Below are positions 12,345-24,389 of a DNA stretch of 64,000 bases, in pieces. Below the pieces are notes generated by a model, which saw nothing but the letters and a program-made list of their open reading frames with translations, searched no databases and was not told where the DNA came from. The translations under genes and the position numbers were made by a program. Position 1 is the first letter of the stretch. Each line of letters begins with the position of its first letter. Source of the DNA: Saposhnikovia divaricata (Eukaryota; Streptophyta; Magnoliopsida; Apiales; Apiaceae); the NCBI GenBank assembly GCA_036435485.1, contig CM071601.1:184672939-184736938 (forward strand), written 5' to 3'.

Positions 12345-13223
12345 CTGTAATAACCGTGAATATTTTAAATAAATTTTCCTAATCGATATTTAAATTTTAT
12401 TTAAGAGGGATGCGTTATTATATTTTAATTAGCGCGTTTTTGAAAATTTTTAAATTTTATATATTCGTTTTATATTTAATTAGTTATATTTATTTAGTAT
12501 TTACTAAAATTAGAAAAAGATTTAGGAAAATAAGATTTTTATTTTTATTTTGGGTCGAATTTACTTTATAAAACGAAATTAGAGTCCCGTTTTAATCGCC
12601 CAGCACGAGGAGGAGACAACATTACTTATTTTGAGGAGCACGCCATTACCTTTTCCAGGATTTACTCCCCAATTTGCTGCTACCTTTTTATTTTTTAAAA
12701 TAGACAGAATTGGGCCTTATAATTACAAACGAAACACAAACCGGCCATAATTGTTTTTCTCACTACAGAAGTATAACCACAGGATATTTTTTTTATTCTC
12801 CCTGCTAACAGAGTAAATCACAAGGTAGTTCATTTTTTTTTCTTTCCTTCTCTTTATTTACTATATTTTCTTTGTCGCCCCTTTGATTATCTGGTGTGGT
12901 GTTGTTCCGATTGGTTTAATCTTTGTTGTGGTTGAATCGGTAAGTCGAAGGAACAGAGAGATTTTTGGGGTGTTGTAATCAGAGATGAGGGGGGTTTGAT
13001 CTGTGTATTGATGTGATGTTGTCGATGAAGAAGAGGGAGAGAAGGGGAGATGGAGAGGGAGGTCGAGAGAGATTGTGAGAGACAGAGAGATTGAGAGATA
13101 GAGTTTTGTGTTGGTTGATTTTTGCGATTGATGAGTTTGAGAGGGAGACAGAGATGGCGAGAGGATGAGAAAGGGAGGGTGGTCGGAGTTTTTGCCACGG
13201 TGGAAACGGGGAAAGGTTTCGAT

Positions 13224-13241
13224 GGAGAGAAGAGAAAGAGG

Positions 13242-13287
<46 letters not shown>

Positions 13288-13296
13288 AGAGAGAGA
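13224..13296. repeat. GA-rich microsatellite in E2 LTR
   Basis: Almost uninterrupted purines, mostly (GA)n with a run of seven G. It lies within a longer GA-rich stretch (about 13020-13310). Confidence 0.95.
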
Positions 13297-13419
13297 CGGG
13301 ATGGAGTAAATAGATTGCAAGGGAGAGATGTACGGCGGCGGTGGTGGCGCGTGGGCCCCACGCGCCGATGTAGTGTGAAACTCTTTTGTCTGAACTATTT
13401 TATTCAGTGAATAAAATTA

Positions 13420-13424
<5 letters not shown>

Positions 13425-13451
<27 letters not shown>

Positions 13452-13452
13452 A
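13425..13452. repeat. (TA)n microsatellite in E2 LTR
   Basis: About fourteen TA units. Confidence 0.95.
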
Positions 13453-15045
13453 TAAAATAATACAGTTCTAATAATAAGATAATGATAAAAAGAGGTTGAA
13501 TGTATTAAAAATTTGGTTTTAATAAATTGAGTTATTATAAAAATTGTGAGAAATAAAAGAGTTTAATAAAATGGTGTAAATAATTATTAATTAGTTAAAA
13601 GGAATTATTTTGTGATTTTTGGACGAAAATTAGAGATTTAATAATTAGTCGATAAAAAGAGGAATAATTATGAATAAATAGGATTAAAAAGCGGTATTAT
13701 TTTATAAGATTTATAATTAGTGTTTCCGGTTTATTTTAATTAATCGGATCGAGTCAGATTGTTTAGAGGCTAAAATCAGAGTAATATTTAATTTTAAAAA
13801 AATGGAATATTGCCGTTAATTGTCGTAACCATATTTTCGTTTTAAGTTGGATTTACGGATATTAAAAGTAGGATATATTTTCTGGATTTAATTCCTGAGT
13901 TCGAAAAGAGATTTATTTATCCAGGAATTATTTTCCGTTAATTATCGTAGAGATTTTCGAGAGATATTTTATTATTATGTTTAGATATTATGTTATCGGT
14001 TGAGAAATATTCTATTTTGACGAAGCGCTCACGTATTTCTGGTTGCCATTTTTAGAGAATAATTCTTGGGACATAGATTGACGCCAAGTCCACGGGTAGA
14101 GTATAAATTTTATCTGCATTCATTTGCACTTCGAGATCGAGGCAAGTTCATTCCTTCCCTAACTCTCGGAAACTTTGTATTTCTGTCAAATTATTTCATT
14201 CCTTATTTATCTTCGAGTTATCAAATTATGAGATTTATCTGTTGTTTCTGATGATGAAATATTCTCTTTCGAGCACTATTTTCTCGTTGCTATATCATTT
14301 TATTGTTAAAAGTAGTTTACTTGCGAATTATATCCCCTATAAACGTAGAAGGAATTTCATTGCTATCAGGTCGATCTCATTAATTCGAGACGACTACTTG
14401 ATTTGATTCAGTGGAACTAGTCTCATTTGTTCGAGCTAGTTAAATTCATTCTTTTCAGTCGAATTTATTGTAAAAATTCGGCAATATTTATTGATTATCT
14501 TTTAGTTGGTTCATCTCTCGAATAAACAAATGAGAGTTATAAAATTAGGATCATTAGAGTTTTACTCATTGATCAAGTGAAAAATATTCTATTTATCGTT
14601 CATCAATTGTGGGTATTATAAATATTCGAGTGGTTTCATTTGTTCAGTACAACTCAAGATAATAATTCATTTTAAGACTATCCTCACTATTTCGAGATAG
14701 TTGCATTTATTATCAAGGTTTGGCATTTTGTTCGTGTCAACCAATGAAATATTATTATTGAGAGTTGACATCAATCCATTGTTCGGATTGGTGGTACAAT
14801 TGAGTTAGACTGGCAGTTCGCCAGATTAATAATTATTTTCCTGGAAGAGTTATCTTAAGTTATCTGTTCATCAAATATTCAGGAATTCCGTACTCTACTG
14901 GTCAACATGGGAGTGGCCCATGGGTTTTCTTTCAGATCACCATGAGGAATAAACTCGTGGTATCAAAAGAGGAATATTAACATTTTGGCACAAGTGTTGC
15001 CAGGTTGACTTTTCAACCAACTTTTTGCTAGCAAAACGATATGGT

Positions 15046-15143
15046 GGTACTTGCGACATAGTAGTGATCGTGCTATGGGGTATCACAGGTGAGCGGTACT
15101 TGCGACACAGCGGTTGATCTTGCTGTGGGGTATCGTGAAGGCG
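15046..15143. repeat. 49 bp tandem duplication in E2 LTR
   Basis: GGTACTTGCGACATAG at 15046 recurs as GGTACTTGCGACACAG at 15095, each followed about 20 bases later by (A/G)TGGGGTATC. Confidence 0.85.
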
Positions 15144-15845
15144 GAAAACCAGTATCTCAAGCTTCTAAATTCCAACTTCTTTATTCAAAGATAAGTTGTT
15201 TGGATCTATTAGTAAGTATTACCAGGGCACTTTGCCTGCATACGAGTATCTTTCATAATCAGAGTTATATCAAATAAGTTCTTTCGAGTATACTTTTATT
15301 GAGATGGGTTTTGAATCATCAGAGTTATATCAGTTGAGACTTGAGATTTTCGAGTATTCTGTTTTCGTGATGAATATTGAGTCATTGCCGGATTGTGATT
15401 CCTATATCTAAAATTTTTAGTATTCTCTTTCGGTAAATCTTATTATATTTATATACCGAGTAAGGAGAGAACTTGCTGAGTACTATAGTTGCTCATTCTT
15501 GCTTTACAACATTTTATTCAGCTATCAAGATGGAAAGATGCGAGACGTCCAGTCAGGGATCCACAGGAAAGGAAAAAGCTCAAGGCTATGATGACAAGAA
15601 TTAGAATTATCCAGCTGGAACCTTTATCTTCTACTTTTGTGAGTTTTTGTAAAATATTATTTGAGATGTAATAAGTCGTATTGTAATAATGTGTGAGACC
15701 GATCTTGGATCTGCGGAGTGGGACACTTATGCTCCGTGTATTAAATATTTTGCTTTATTATTACGTTAATGTGTGCTGCAGGATATTGAGATAATGTGAT
15801 GACCCGGATCCCCTGACAGGGCAGATTTGGGGGCGTTACACCTAG

Positions 15846-16604
15846 TATTTTATAATACGAGGAGACTGGAAACAGACTAGAACCATTTAAAATGTTTTTC
15901 TTGAATTTTTACTTTTTTGGTTTTTTTATTAATTTTTTTTCTTGTATTAGGTAGCATCTTAATGACATCTTAATTAGTCATTAATTATACTTATTAAATA
16001 CATATTAAATTTATATAATATTATTTATATAAAAGATTAAAAACTTTATTTGAGAATTATAATTATTATTTCAATATAAAATATTCTTTATATGTATAAA
16101 ATTAAGATTATTTATATATATATTGACTACTTAAAATTGTTCACATTGCAACATTTTTTATTTCATATTCAATATCGTTGCAATATCTTTTCGGTCAGAA
16201 CAAACAATCTTAACTTCTCAAGTAATTTATGGAAGTATATAGATCTTTCTATTAAAATCTAGAATTTGTATAAAAATAATACTGACAGATTTTTTACTTT
16301 TGCACATAATGAACTCAACTATTATATTAGTCGATTAAATCGATAAAAAAGTTATCCACATATTGTTTCATTATATTTTATTAAAATAAATTAGTATTAT
16401 AATTATATAATTCTTATAATATTACTGATCATGTATGTTATGAAAGCGGTGTCCGCTTTAAAAAATGTAATTTAGTTATATTTAATATTTATAAATTTTT
16501 ATCGTAACAACTATGTTCGTATTGTAATTGCTATTTTTCATATTTATGATATGTTTAAGATTATCAAAATTCTTGCTATATAATGAGAGTATTATTCCAA
16601 CTAA
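15846..16604 (+). mobile_element. Helitron-like 5' segment interrupted by E2
   Basis: This AT-rich block starts TATTTTATAATACGAGG and shares with 16605 onward the order TATAAT(A/G)C..G, TTTTTTATTAATTTTTTTTC, TTAAT(T)AGTCATTAATTA and, further on, TTTATTTCATATTCAATATC. Its extreme 5' end was replaced by the E2 insertion, so it reads as the head of another copy of the same non-autonomous family. No coding sequence. Confidence 0.55.
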
Positions 16605-18283
16605 TCTATATCTATATATATTATAATGCCAGAATATCGAAAAGTTACCAGAAACGTTTAAGATAGCTTTCTTAAATTTTCCATTTTTTAATTTTTTTAT
16701 TAATTTTTTTTCTTACATTAAATTGCACCTTAATTAATCATTAATTACACCGGTTAAATTTATTTTAAATTTACTTTATTTTACTTGTACAAAACTTTAG
16801 CAAACTTTATTTTAGTAATATAATAAATTTTCTATTTAAAATGACAAATTAAAATTTAACACTAAAGTTTTCAAACCCTAAGTAAGATTATTTTTAGATA
16901 AATTGCGACTTAAAATTATTAATATTGTTTCATTTTTTTTATTTCATATTCAAGATCACTGCAAAAATATCCAATTTCTGTTTTTTGAATTTTTTTAATA
17001 AACCATTTTGTTGTTTTTGATAGCATCTTAATTAATCATTAATTACATATATTAAATATATATGTAATTTAATTAATTATTTATATGAAAGTTTAGCAAA
17101 ATTTATTTTGACATTATAATTATTATTTCAATATAAAATATTAATTATCTATAGAAAAGTAAGATCATAGTCATCCAAGATGAGGACTTAAAATTACTTA
17201 TGCCGTGTCATTTTCTATTTCCCATTTAAGATTTTTGCAATATTTCGGGCAATTGGAGGACATCCGATGTTAATTTTTCGAAAAAAATTTGTTAGTTACT
17301 GTGAAAATTGTATAAATCATCATAAGGTATAGAAGTATATAAAATTTTCGGTTAACACCTAGAATTGATACAAAAATAATATCGACATGTTTTCACTTTT
17401 GCACATGAACTCTGACCAATTTAATTAATTGAATCAACTCTACCCCTTTTTCGATCGATTAGACCGATAAAGAAATTATACTCGTTGTTCTATTAGATTG
17501 TGATTTTTTTTAAAATTATCAAAATTTTAGATATACAACTAAAATTAGAATTAAAATATGTTAAATAGCAAAAGATCGAAAACTCGAAAAGGTTTGGAAC
17601 GGTATTTTTCTTGAGTTTTCTCTATATGAATTTTTTTATTAAATTTTTTCTTGCATTAAATATATTATAATTATTTATTGGTTATGCCTATTAAATATAT
17701 ATTTAATTTACTTTATTTATTTATACAAAAAATTAGCACAATTTATTTGGGCATTATCATTTTAATATAAAATATTAATTATCTATAGAAAAGTAAAAAC
17801 ATTTGCAGGCAAGATGACAACGTAAAATTACATATATCGTTTCATTTTTTATTTCCCATTTAGAAATATTATGAGAGTATTCTTCCAACTAATAATTCAA
17901 GTAAACTGTTTGAATTAATTTTTAAAAGAAAAAAGTCTGACAAAAAAAATTAAAAGAAAATTTAAAAAATAGCTATCGATGTTTTCTTTAAAATAAAATT
18001 TTGTGTTTTGATTTTCATTTTTTCATTCTAAAAATTATTAAAATTTAATATTACCATTCAATAAATAATGTTTGAAAAGTTTTAGATGTTTATCTTATTT
18101 CAAAATTTAATTTAGAATTTATTTTAATACCACAAAAGTTTTATTTCTTATATGTTTGAAAATTTTCTGATTAATATCATGCATAAATTATATGTACAAT
18201 TCCATAGTTTTCTATTAATATTTATGAATTATTAAAAATAGTATTTTTGAAGCCGCGCGATAGCGCGCGGCATAATTGACTAG
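16605..18283 (+). mobile_element. Non-autonomous Helitron candidate
   Basis: The left end reads A-TCTATATCTATATATATTA, the typical TC-rich dicot Helitron start, and the right end is a GC-rich hairpin (18252-18271) followed by ATAATTGA and CTAG, with T as the next host base. That is the CTRR/AT-insertion signature. No Rep-helicase frame is present. Inside, a block related to the 5' segment occurs again at about 16979 and about 17555, so the copy may itself be nested or internally duplicated. The 3' end is strong; the exact 5' end is an inference. Confidence 0.7.
18252..18271 (+). other. Helitron 3' terminal hairpin
   Basis: GCCGCGCG-ATAG-CGCGCGGC is a perfect 8 bp stem with a 4 base loop in otherwise AT-rich DNA, eight bases before the terminal CTAG (18280-18283). 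In Helitrons this hairpin acts as the 3' stop signal for rolling-circle transfer. Confidence 0.9.
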
Positions 18284-18501
18284 TAACTATAATGTTCCAA
18301 TAAAGTTTGCTAATTTTTAAACAAATTAAATAAATTAAATTTAATATATGTTTAATAGGTGTAATTAATGACTAATTAAAATGTCATTAATAGATATTTA
18401 ATGCAAGAAAATAATTTTATTAAAAAAATTGAAAAAACTAAAATTCAATAATAATACCTTAAACTCTTCTGGTGAATTTCCGGTATTATAATATATGTAG
18501 A
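18284..18501 (-). mobile_element. Helitron 5' end fragment, inverted
   Basis: On the minus strand the fragment starts at 18501 with TCTACATATATTATAATACC and continues with the family's AT-rich head (TTAATGAC.., AGTCATTAATTACACC). It abuts the Helitron 3' end at 18283, so two family members lie head-to-tail in opposite orientation. Confidence 0.6.
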
Positions 18502-18509
18502 TGGTGATT

Positions 18510-19660
18510 TGATAGAATATATTTTTACATATATTTTAGATGATTTTATTCTCATATTTATTGTGTTTTGCATTGTTTTGGATATTTATTTAATAGATTT
18601 GATTGTTTTATTGTAGGAAATAAAGAATTCATAACTTGGAAGGATTTGGAGCAAAAAGAGCCAATTGGGAGAAAAAATAGATGAAAATTCGTAGTATTGG
18701 GCTATATGGATTGTCTACATTGTTTGGACCGTATCTTGAGTTCCAGAAGTCGTATTTTGATGATCTTACAGTCCAAGCGAAGCTCAGATAATTTTCTTTA
18801 ATTCTAAGATGGGCCAAAGAGCAAAGTCCAACAGGAAGATCCCAGAAACAGAGGAGCAAAACCAGCTACGAATTTTACATGAGAGTCCTATTCAGATATG
18901 GATATCTATTTGTATATTGATTAAAATATTAGAAGCCTTTTATTATTAAAAAAAATAGAGGATCCGAAATATTAGTTTTATTATTAGTTTTAACGTAGGG
19001 GATAGAGACATACGTACCTTTACGTAGCTAGGGTTTGGAGAAGAGAGGCCATGAATTTCATTCATGCGAGAAGCGAAGATTAAAGGTTTCTTTATATAAA
19101 TTTCTTCTAAATTCTTATTAGTTTAATTATATTTTCTTGTTTTACTAGTTGTTTTACTTATTTAAGTATTAGTGAGTAGTCGTAGCTAGGGCATAAAGGG
19201 GAAGCCATGTTTGCACTATAATTGACATGATTTTCACAATGATTTGATTGATTATGGTTATTCTAGTTGATTATGTTTTAATCATTAATTTGTGTAATCG
19301 GCCGTTATCATGAATTAATTCTACACAAATAGGAGTAATAGATCGAGAGATTTTACTCACTAAAGGCACACATACGATTAGTAGAATTGAATTTGAGTGC
19401 GAGAGCATCATTGGATTTCTGAGAGCGTTGATGCTTGAGAGAGATTAACAATTGCTCTAATTACCTAACTGATTGAATTACTAAAAGTGGTTAATTGTGT
19501 TGAATGTTTCGAGAGTGTTAATGCTTGAGAGAGATTAGCATACTCTAGTTATATGATCACATTAATTGCTTCAGCTTAGAAGCCGGTTATTGTGTAAGCA
19601 AGGTGGACCTGATTGCCCTAGGTTTTAAATAATTTGATAATCATCTATTTACTTAGTGTT
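18510..19660 (+). repeat. LARD2-family LTR, 3' part removed by E3
   Basis: Starts TGATAGAATATATTTTTACA and is closely similar (a few percent difference by eye) to the complete LTR at 47481-48805. Similarity stops at 19660, where E3 begins inside the shared text ACTTAGTGTT/ACTTAGCGTT. The missing 3' part is not found right of E3. If it is the 5' LTR of the same element, its partner lies 28 kb to the right with several other elements between. Confidence 0.8.
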
Positions 19661-20385
19661 TGTTATAGGGAGAATATTGTATAACAATATTTTGGAGGTT
19701 TGCTGGATTATCGGAGCAAACTACGGATATTTTGCTAAAGAAGAACAAGGGATTTAGGGTTTGTGTGTTTAGATGTGGCTGAGCTTGATAGGTGTTTTCA
19801 GGTAAACTGTTTCTCCCCCGTATCAAGGTGCCTACGTACCCTATTTATAGGGATCAAGCCGTACGTAGTTCTTGGGCAACAAGTTACCTAGGCGGGCTAG
19901 GGTTTTAGGAGATAGACCAAAGTCCAAGCCCACTCGCTTAGGGCTGACATGGCAGTGAATCATCAACCCTATCCGTGATCCATGGCCCAGTCGTGGAAGC
20001 CCATAGTCTCGAACGGATAGAATTGGCCAATAGAGAATCAATCAGGACCTAGCATGCGACCTCGTGGGATCTGGCCATGCGAAGCGATCCATTATGTCCA
20101 ACTACTCATGCGACCTTGGGTCTGGCCATGAGCCTTCCAATAAAGAATTAGAGATATCGATCCAACAGATGTGTTGGTATCGCGAAGCGATCCCAATGAG
20201 GGTGTACCAGCGAAGCGGTCCCTTAGACCGGATCATGAGCACGGTGGCCCTGTAGCTGTGCCGGGCTGAATCCAATGGTGTTCTTTAGTGGCCCAATTAT
20301 CATCTTTTAGGCCCATAGTCAATTATGAACCATTAATTTAGCAAATCAAATCAATTTAGCTATTATGCCAGATTTGGGCATAACA
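19661..20385 (-). repeat. E3 3' LTR, 725 bp
   Basis: On the minus strand it starts TGTTATGCCCAAATCTGGC at 20385 and ends CCTATAACA at 19661. A TATA box CTATAAATAG (19841-19850, minus) is present. The middle repeats the word GCGAAGCGATCC or close variants (about 20080-20220). Confidence 0.88.
19841..19850 (-). promoter_or_regulatory. E3 LTR TATA box
   Basis: Minus-strand CTATAAATAG within the LTR, about 180 bases before its 3' end, a position compatible with the U3/R boundary. Confidence 0.65.
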
Positions 20386-20397
20386 ACTACCCCCTGA
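20386..20397 (-). other. E3 polypurine tract
   Basis: Minus-strand CTCAGGGGGTAG followed by T sits directly against the LTR start (20385). Confidence 0.8.
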
Positions 20398-20611
20398 GTC
20401 CATGGTGCCATTAGAGATGCGATGTGGACTCAAGTATTAATCAGGTGATGCCGCAATGCGAGGCCATGGCTCTCTACTGACATGAATATGACCGTTGGAG
20501 CAGTCGCGACCCCAAGAATTTGAAGAGGTTTGACAGCTGTTGTGTCTCGAGATTCGTGTTCAACGGTTGAGATGATGACACGTGTGCTGTATCTTTCTCT
20601 CTCCTGATGAC

Positions 20612-20619
20612 TATATATA
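20612..20619 (+). promoter_or_regulatory. TATA box of the antisense gene in E3
   Basis: TATATATA (within GACTATATATACTCC) lies about 150 bases upstream of a good 5' splice site at 20770 and points in the direction of the antisense gene, that is, opposite to E3 gag-pol. Confidence 0.55.
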
Positions 20620-20769
20620 CTCCTATCACAATCATTTCTTTCTTTATCTTCACAAACACATTACCGAAGTGCTGTCAGTTTGCTCCCGGATCAAACACAA
20701 GAAATTTTCGAGCTTTAATACCAGCGACCTCCACTTTCTTCAGATTTCTCCAATCTTTTTCAAGAAAAA

Positions 20770-21093
20770 GTAAGTCTTCATTCCTATGTTGCATTTAAAT
20801 TGATGTTCTTCATCATAATTGCATGATTAGATAGTTTGAATTGTATGCGATGCGATCCATATTAACTGCGATCCAACATCATCTATTTTAATGTGCGATC
20901 CCGTCCCCGTTACAATAATTATACGATCCTTCCTTTAGGAATATAGATGCGATCCCTCATTTAGAAATATGAACCTTCCATTATTTCCTACAAGCGAAGC
21001 GAAAACACATAGAGCCCTTCTGTCTATTTATTCTTTTCTCCCTTCATTTGCTTTCTGTAAGAGCACACACTTAATCATTTTACTTCTTTTCAG
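20770..21093 (+). other. Predicted leader intron of the antisense gene
   Basis: AAAAA-GTAAGTC at the left and TACTTCTTTTCAG at the right give consensus plant splice sites; the ATG follows immediately at 21094. The intron holds several copies of TGCGATCC (about 20846-20960). Confidence 0.6.
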
Positions 21094-23690
21094 ATGTCGC
21101 AAGACGACAGTTCAAGGACACCTTCCCCGATGCCCAACGTTCAAATTAGCGAAGCGGCTACTGCTAACATCGCAAGAACAGTGAGTACTAGCGAGAGCTC
21201 ATTCAAGTTATACTTCGACTCGCAGTGATCAAACGAAGAATATACCATAGAGGTGCCCTTAGATAAGTGGTGATACAAACGTCCTGCTAGTTCACGAGAC
21301 CAATTTTTAGATGTACTTCCAGCCCAGAACGAGCCCCACACCGAGATGACTGACATCGAACATGACATTGAAATGTTGACAAAGAAAGGAGATGAATTTA
21401 GCTCTCAGGCAGCAGAAATTCTCTCTAGAATACCTCCATCTCATACCATGCCGCCCATTCATATAAGCGATTCTCCAATAGATTAATTAGGCGATGCCTA
21501 TTATGATATTGAGGGAGGTGCTGACAACGAAGCCAACTCTGACGATGATGACTACGAAGAGCCTTCCTCGGATGATGGTGGCCTCGACGAAGTGGCCAGA
21601 GTCGTAAACTTCAAAGATTATGACTATGTCCCTGAGGCTTCGCCCGATCCTTACGTCCCTACCCCTAAACCAGAGCTGGAGGGAGTTATATATGTTGATG
21701 GGCCTAACCCCAAGGATATCGAGCCCGGTTCGAAGATTAAACCAGGCAAAGCTCGCATCCTTGCATGCCGTGATATGTCTTCAACCTTGATTGTGAAGAC
21801 TATCACAGAGGGGGTCGAGAGATTCCGACCTGAAGGCAAGATCATTCTGCCTAAGAATAAAATGCGATGCTATCGCTTTAATCACGAAAAGAATGGAGGC
21901 AGGGTGCCCAGAATGGTTCTAACGGTCCCTCTGATGAAGATAGGCGTCTCTTCTCCTCTCCACCCATTCATCAAGGATGTATGTGAGACATATTATCTAG
22001 CCCCCATCCAGATTGTACCAACGGCTATCGATCCATGATTGCCCTGTACATACTTTACCACAAGCTTGGATACCCGCCCCTGGACGCGAAGACGATGAGC
22101 TACTTCCTGCAACTGAAGCGATGTGGGGCCAAGGACTTTGGCTACGTCTATTTCTCCGTGTGGCCAGAATTTAACAAGAAAAGCCTTCTCACTGGCGGAA
22201 TAAGTAATGCGGGCTCGTGGAAGGAGCCTTTCTTCTATGTCCACGAGGTTCCCCGAGTTAAAACGAGCTTCAACTACCTTCCTGGTAAGCTATCGAGGCT
22301 GTGACCCTTTATCTTACTCTTTGTTCTTTGTTCACAAACTAACAACTCCTTTGACATCGCAGTCGCTCCAGTTCGCACCGTCTTAAGAGGTGTTGAAAAA
22401 CAGCGAGCCGATGATGTATTAACAAAATCCACCGCAGAGGAGAGAAACATTAGGACTCTTCTTTCTCTAGATAACCTAATAGAATGCGGATTCCTCAAGG
22501 AAGGAATATGTGCCTCCCGTGAAGCGGGGCCTTCGAATGCGAGGCGGGCCTCGAAGAAAAGAAAGATAAGAGAAGAGACCTCGTCTTCTCATGTCGCAAT
22601 AACAGACGAAGAGGGTATTCTTATATAGCGATATGACCCCTTACTCATTGCATATTGCATCGCATTTCCTTTTTTCTCCATATGAATAACTGTCTTTCAA
22701 TTTTTTATCTCAATCATCTTACTTTGTGCCATATCTTTTAAACTGTTTGTAACTTGTCTTTTATTTCTCTACAGATATGTCTGCTCGCAGTGGAAGAGGT
22801 CAAGCTCCCCCATTTCTTTAAAGTGGCAAGAAAGGGGTGACCTCAAAATGGGTCCCTGGCTCGAAAGTTCCTCCTCCTCTTATTAAGCCACCAGTTGCCA
22901 AACCTGTCAGCGATCCTCCATCCCAGACAAATATTGTTGGGGATCAAACTCAGAATTCTCCTGAACAAAGCCCTTTGAAGCGGGCGAGGAAAGATGGGCA
23001 ACCTGATGGATCGTCCCAGCCACCCTCACGGACCGTGAATGCTACTGCGACCCAACATCTCTTTGCTTCGCTGGGGAGCAAGTATACTGAGGAGGCTGAG
23101 GCGTCCAACTGGTGGAAGGCGACCCCTGAGGAAAATGCTAATGCTCTAACTAAATGCTTATCCGAAGCATTTATCCGTCAGGCTGCACATACCAAGAACT
23201 ACTTCCAGCTGGATAAAAAGAACAAGGTCCTCGAGTTCCAAAAAGTGGAAGACAAACGATCCCTTCAGGCCGAGTTCAAGAAGCAGCTATCTACTGAAAC
23301 CGCCTCGCTTCGCACCGATCTTAAGACGTCAAGAAAGAAAGAAATGACTTTGAAAAAGCATTTCTGGAGCTGAAGAAATCCAGCGAGGAAGCTGCTAAAA
23401 ATAAGGATGAAGAGATCGCTAAGCTGACTCGCGAGCTGGATGGTGCCAAGGCTGAGTTGGCAACTGCTGAGGAGACTTTCATGGCCCAGGGTCAGGTCTC
23501 ATTCATGAAGAGGTTCATTCGAACAATCCCCGACTTTGACTGGGACCGGCTTGGGCCCAGAAATGCTGACTTCACAGAGACTTTGAAGCAGCAAATTGCT
23601 GACGAGGATGCCGAGGAGGCCAGGCTTGAGGAGGAGGCGAGAATAGCCAAGGAGGCCACTAATGCCAATCAGGATCCACCTGCCTCGTAA
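21094..23690 (+). pseudogene. Antisense additional ORF of E3, spliced, PF04195-like, decayed
   Basis: The gene runs opposite to E3 pol. Exon 1 starts MSQDDSSRTPSP and passes through an acidic stretch; around 21900-22260 the text (FNHEKNGG, HPFIKDVCETYY, ALYILYHKLGYPP, YFLQLKRCGAKDFGYVYFSV) resembles the plant 'putative gypsy type transposon' domain. Introns 22285-22362 and 22615-22774 have consensus ends and keep phase (G/TC and G/AT codons). The last exon is proline-rich, then a coiled coil (EEIAKLTRELDGAKAEL) and an acidic C terminus ending 23690. Lesions: stops at 21226, 21271, 21484 and 22819, a one-base frameshift near 22020 and another in a GAAA repeat near 23345. Antisense extra ORFs between pol and 3' LTR are known in Tat-lineage elements; their role is unknown. 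The domain name is from recognition only. Confidence 0.75.
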
Positions 23691-24160
23691 ATTCATTCTA
23701 TAGTTTGCTGTAACTCTGAACTGGGGATGCGGGCACCCCTTGAATGCCTCGCAAGTGTAATATTAATTTTCTCTAACTTTATTTGTCAAGAATTCTGGGA
23801 TCGCAAGGCGATTCGTTTATTTTTCTACATAAATGTGAAGAATCCCTTTTTCTTGCTTATCATTTTTCTGCATAATATTAGCTTCGTATTTACTCCATCC
23901 TTCAAAATGTTGAGATGTACTCTGTGTTCGCAGATGCGAAGTGCCATGAATAGCTTTAGATTTGTATTCCTTTTGCTTAGACTCGTTGTAGATAATAACA
24001 GTTATGAACTGTCACCTTGAAGTAGTTTCAAGTGCGATCCCAGCATCGTTGAGATGGCTTGGACCTTAAAGTGTAGATGCTAACAGACAAGCAAATTTAT
24101 TTTGAATGCAAAATAAAACGTAATTCATAAAGCAAACGTACTCGTATAATGGAAAAAGTA
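23691..24160. other. E3 non-coding region between antisense gene and GC repeats
   Basis: No gene seen. It should contain the 3' untranslated region of the antisense gene and, on the other strand, part of the 3' untranslated region of E3. Confidence 0.5.
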
Positions 24161-24275
24161 GGGGCGATGCCCAAAGTTTTATTGATAGGGGCGTGGCCCA
24201 AATTTAACAAGTAGGGGCGAGGCCCTAAAATGACTGTGGGGCGAGGCCCAAATGTTAACAAGTGGGGCGAGGCCC
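24161..24275. repeat. Short interspersed GGGGCGAGGCCC repeats
   Basis: GGGGCGAKGCCC-type words occur at about 24161, 24188, 24214, 24237 and 24263, spaced 23-27 bases, with a sixth relative at about 24378. Most contain the near-palindrome GGGC-G(A/T)G-GCCC. Spacers are AT-rich and only partly alike. Confidence 0.85.
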
Positions 24276-24389
24276 AAAAAATCATTACATCATAAAGGGG
24301 AGGTGTCTATATGATCACTACCCCCCAGTACTTTGTATGAATTATTCATGCTAAGTAGTAGTAGAGAGAGGCTACCCGGGGCGTGGCCC

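Larger units (their letters stand above)
8893..15840 (+). mobile_element. E2: Tekay-type chromovirus, 5' part displaced by E1
   Basis: Plus-strand relative of E1. The visible part starts in the protease region at the E1 insertion point and runs through RT, RNase H, integrase and chromodomain to a polypurine tract and 3' LTR. Its gag and 5' LTR must lie left of E1, outside the window. The right flank CCTAG (15841-15845) would be one copy of its target duplication; the flanking sequence is Helitron-like. Six in-frame stops and no frameshift mark it as an older copy than E1. Confidence 0.88.
12346..15840 (+). repeat. E2 3' LTR, about 3.5 kb
   Basis: Begins TGTAATAACCGTG after the polypurine tract and ends GGGGGCGTTACA at 15840. 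Length, ends and position match E1's LTR type. No convincing gene inside; small ORFs at 12861-13410, 14066-14251 and 15089-15671 are low-complexity or unsupported. Confidence 0.85.

Noticed and set aside
12861..13410. Overlapping frames of 60-166 codons on both strands in the E2 LTR
   Set aside because: They cover the GA/CT-rich microsatellite and read as serine/leucine or arginine/glutamate repeats.
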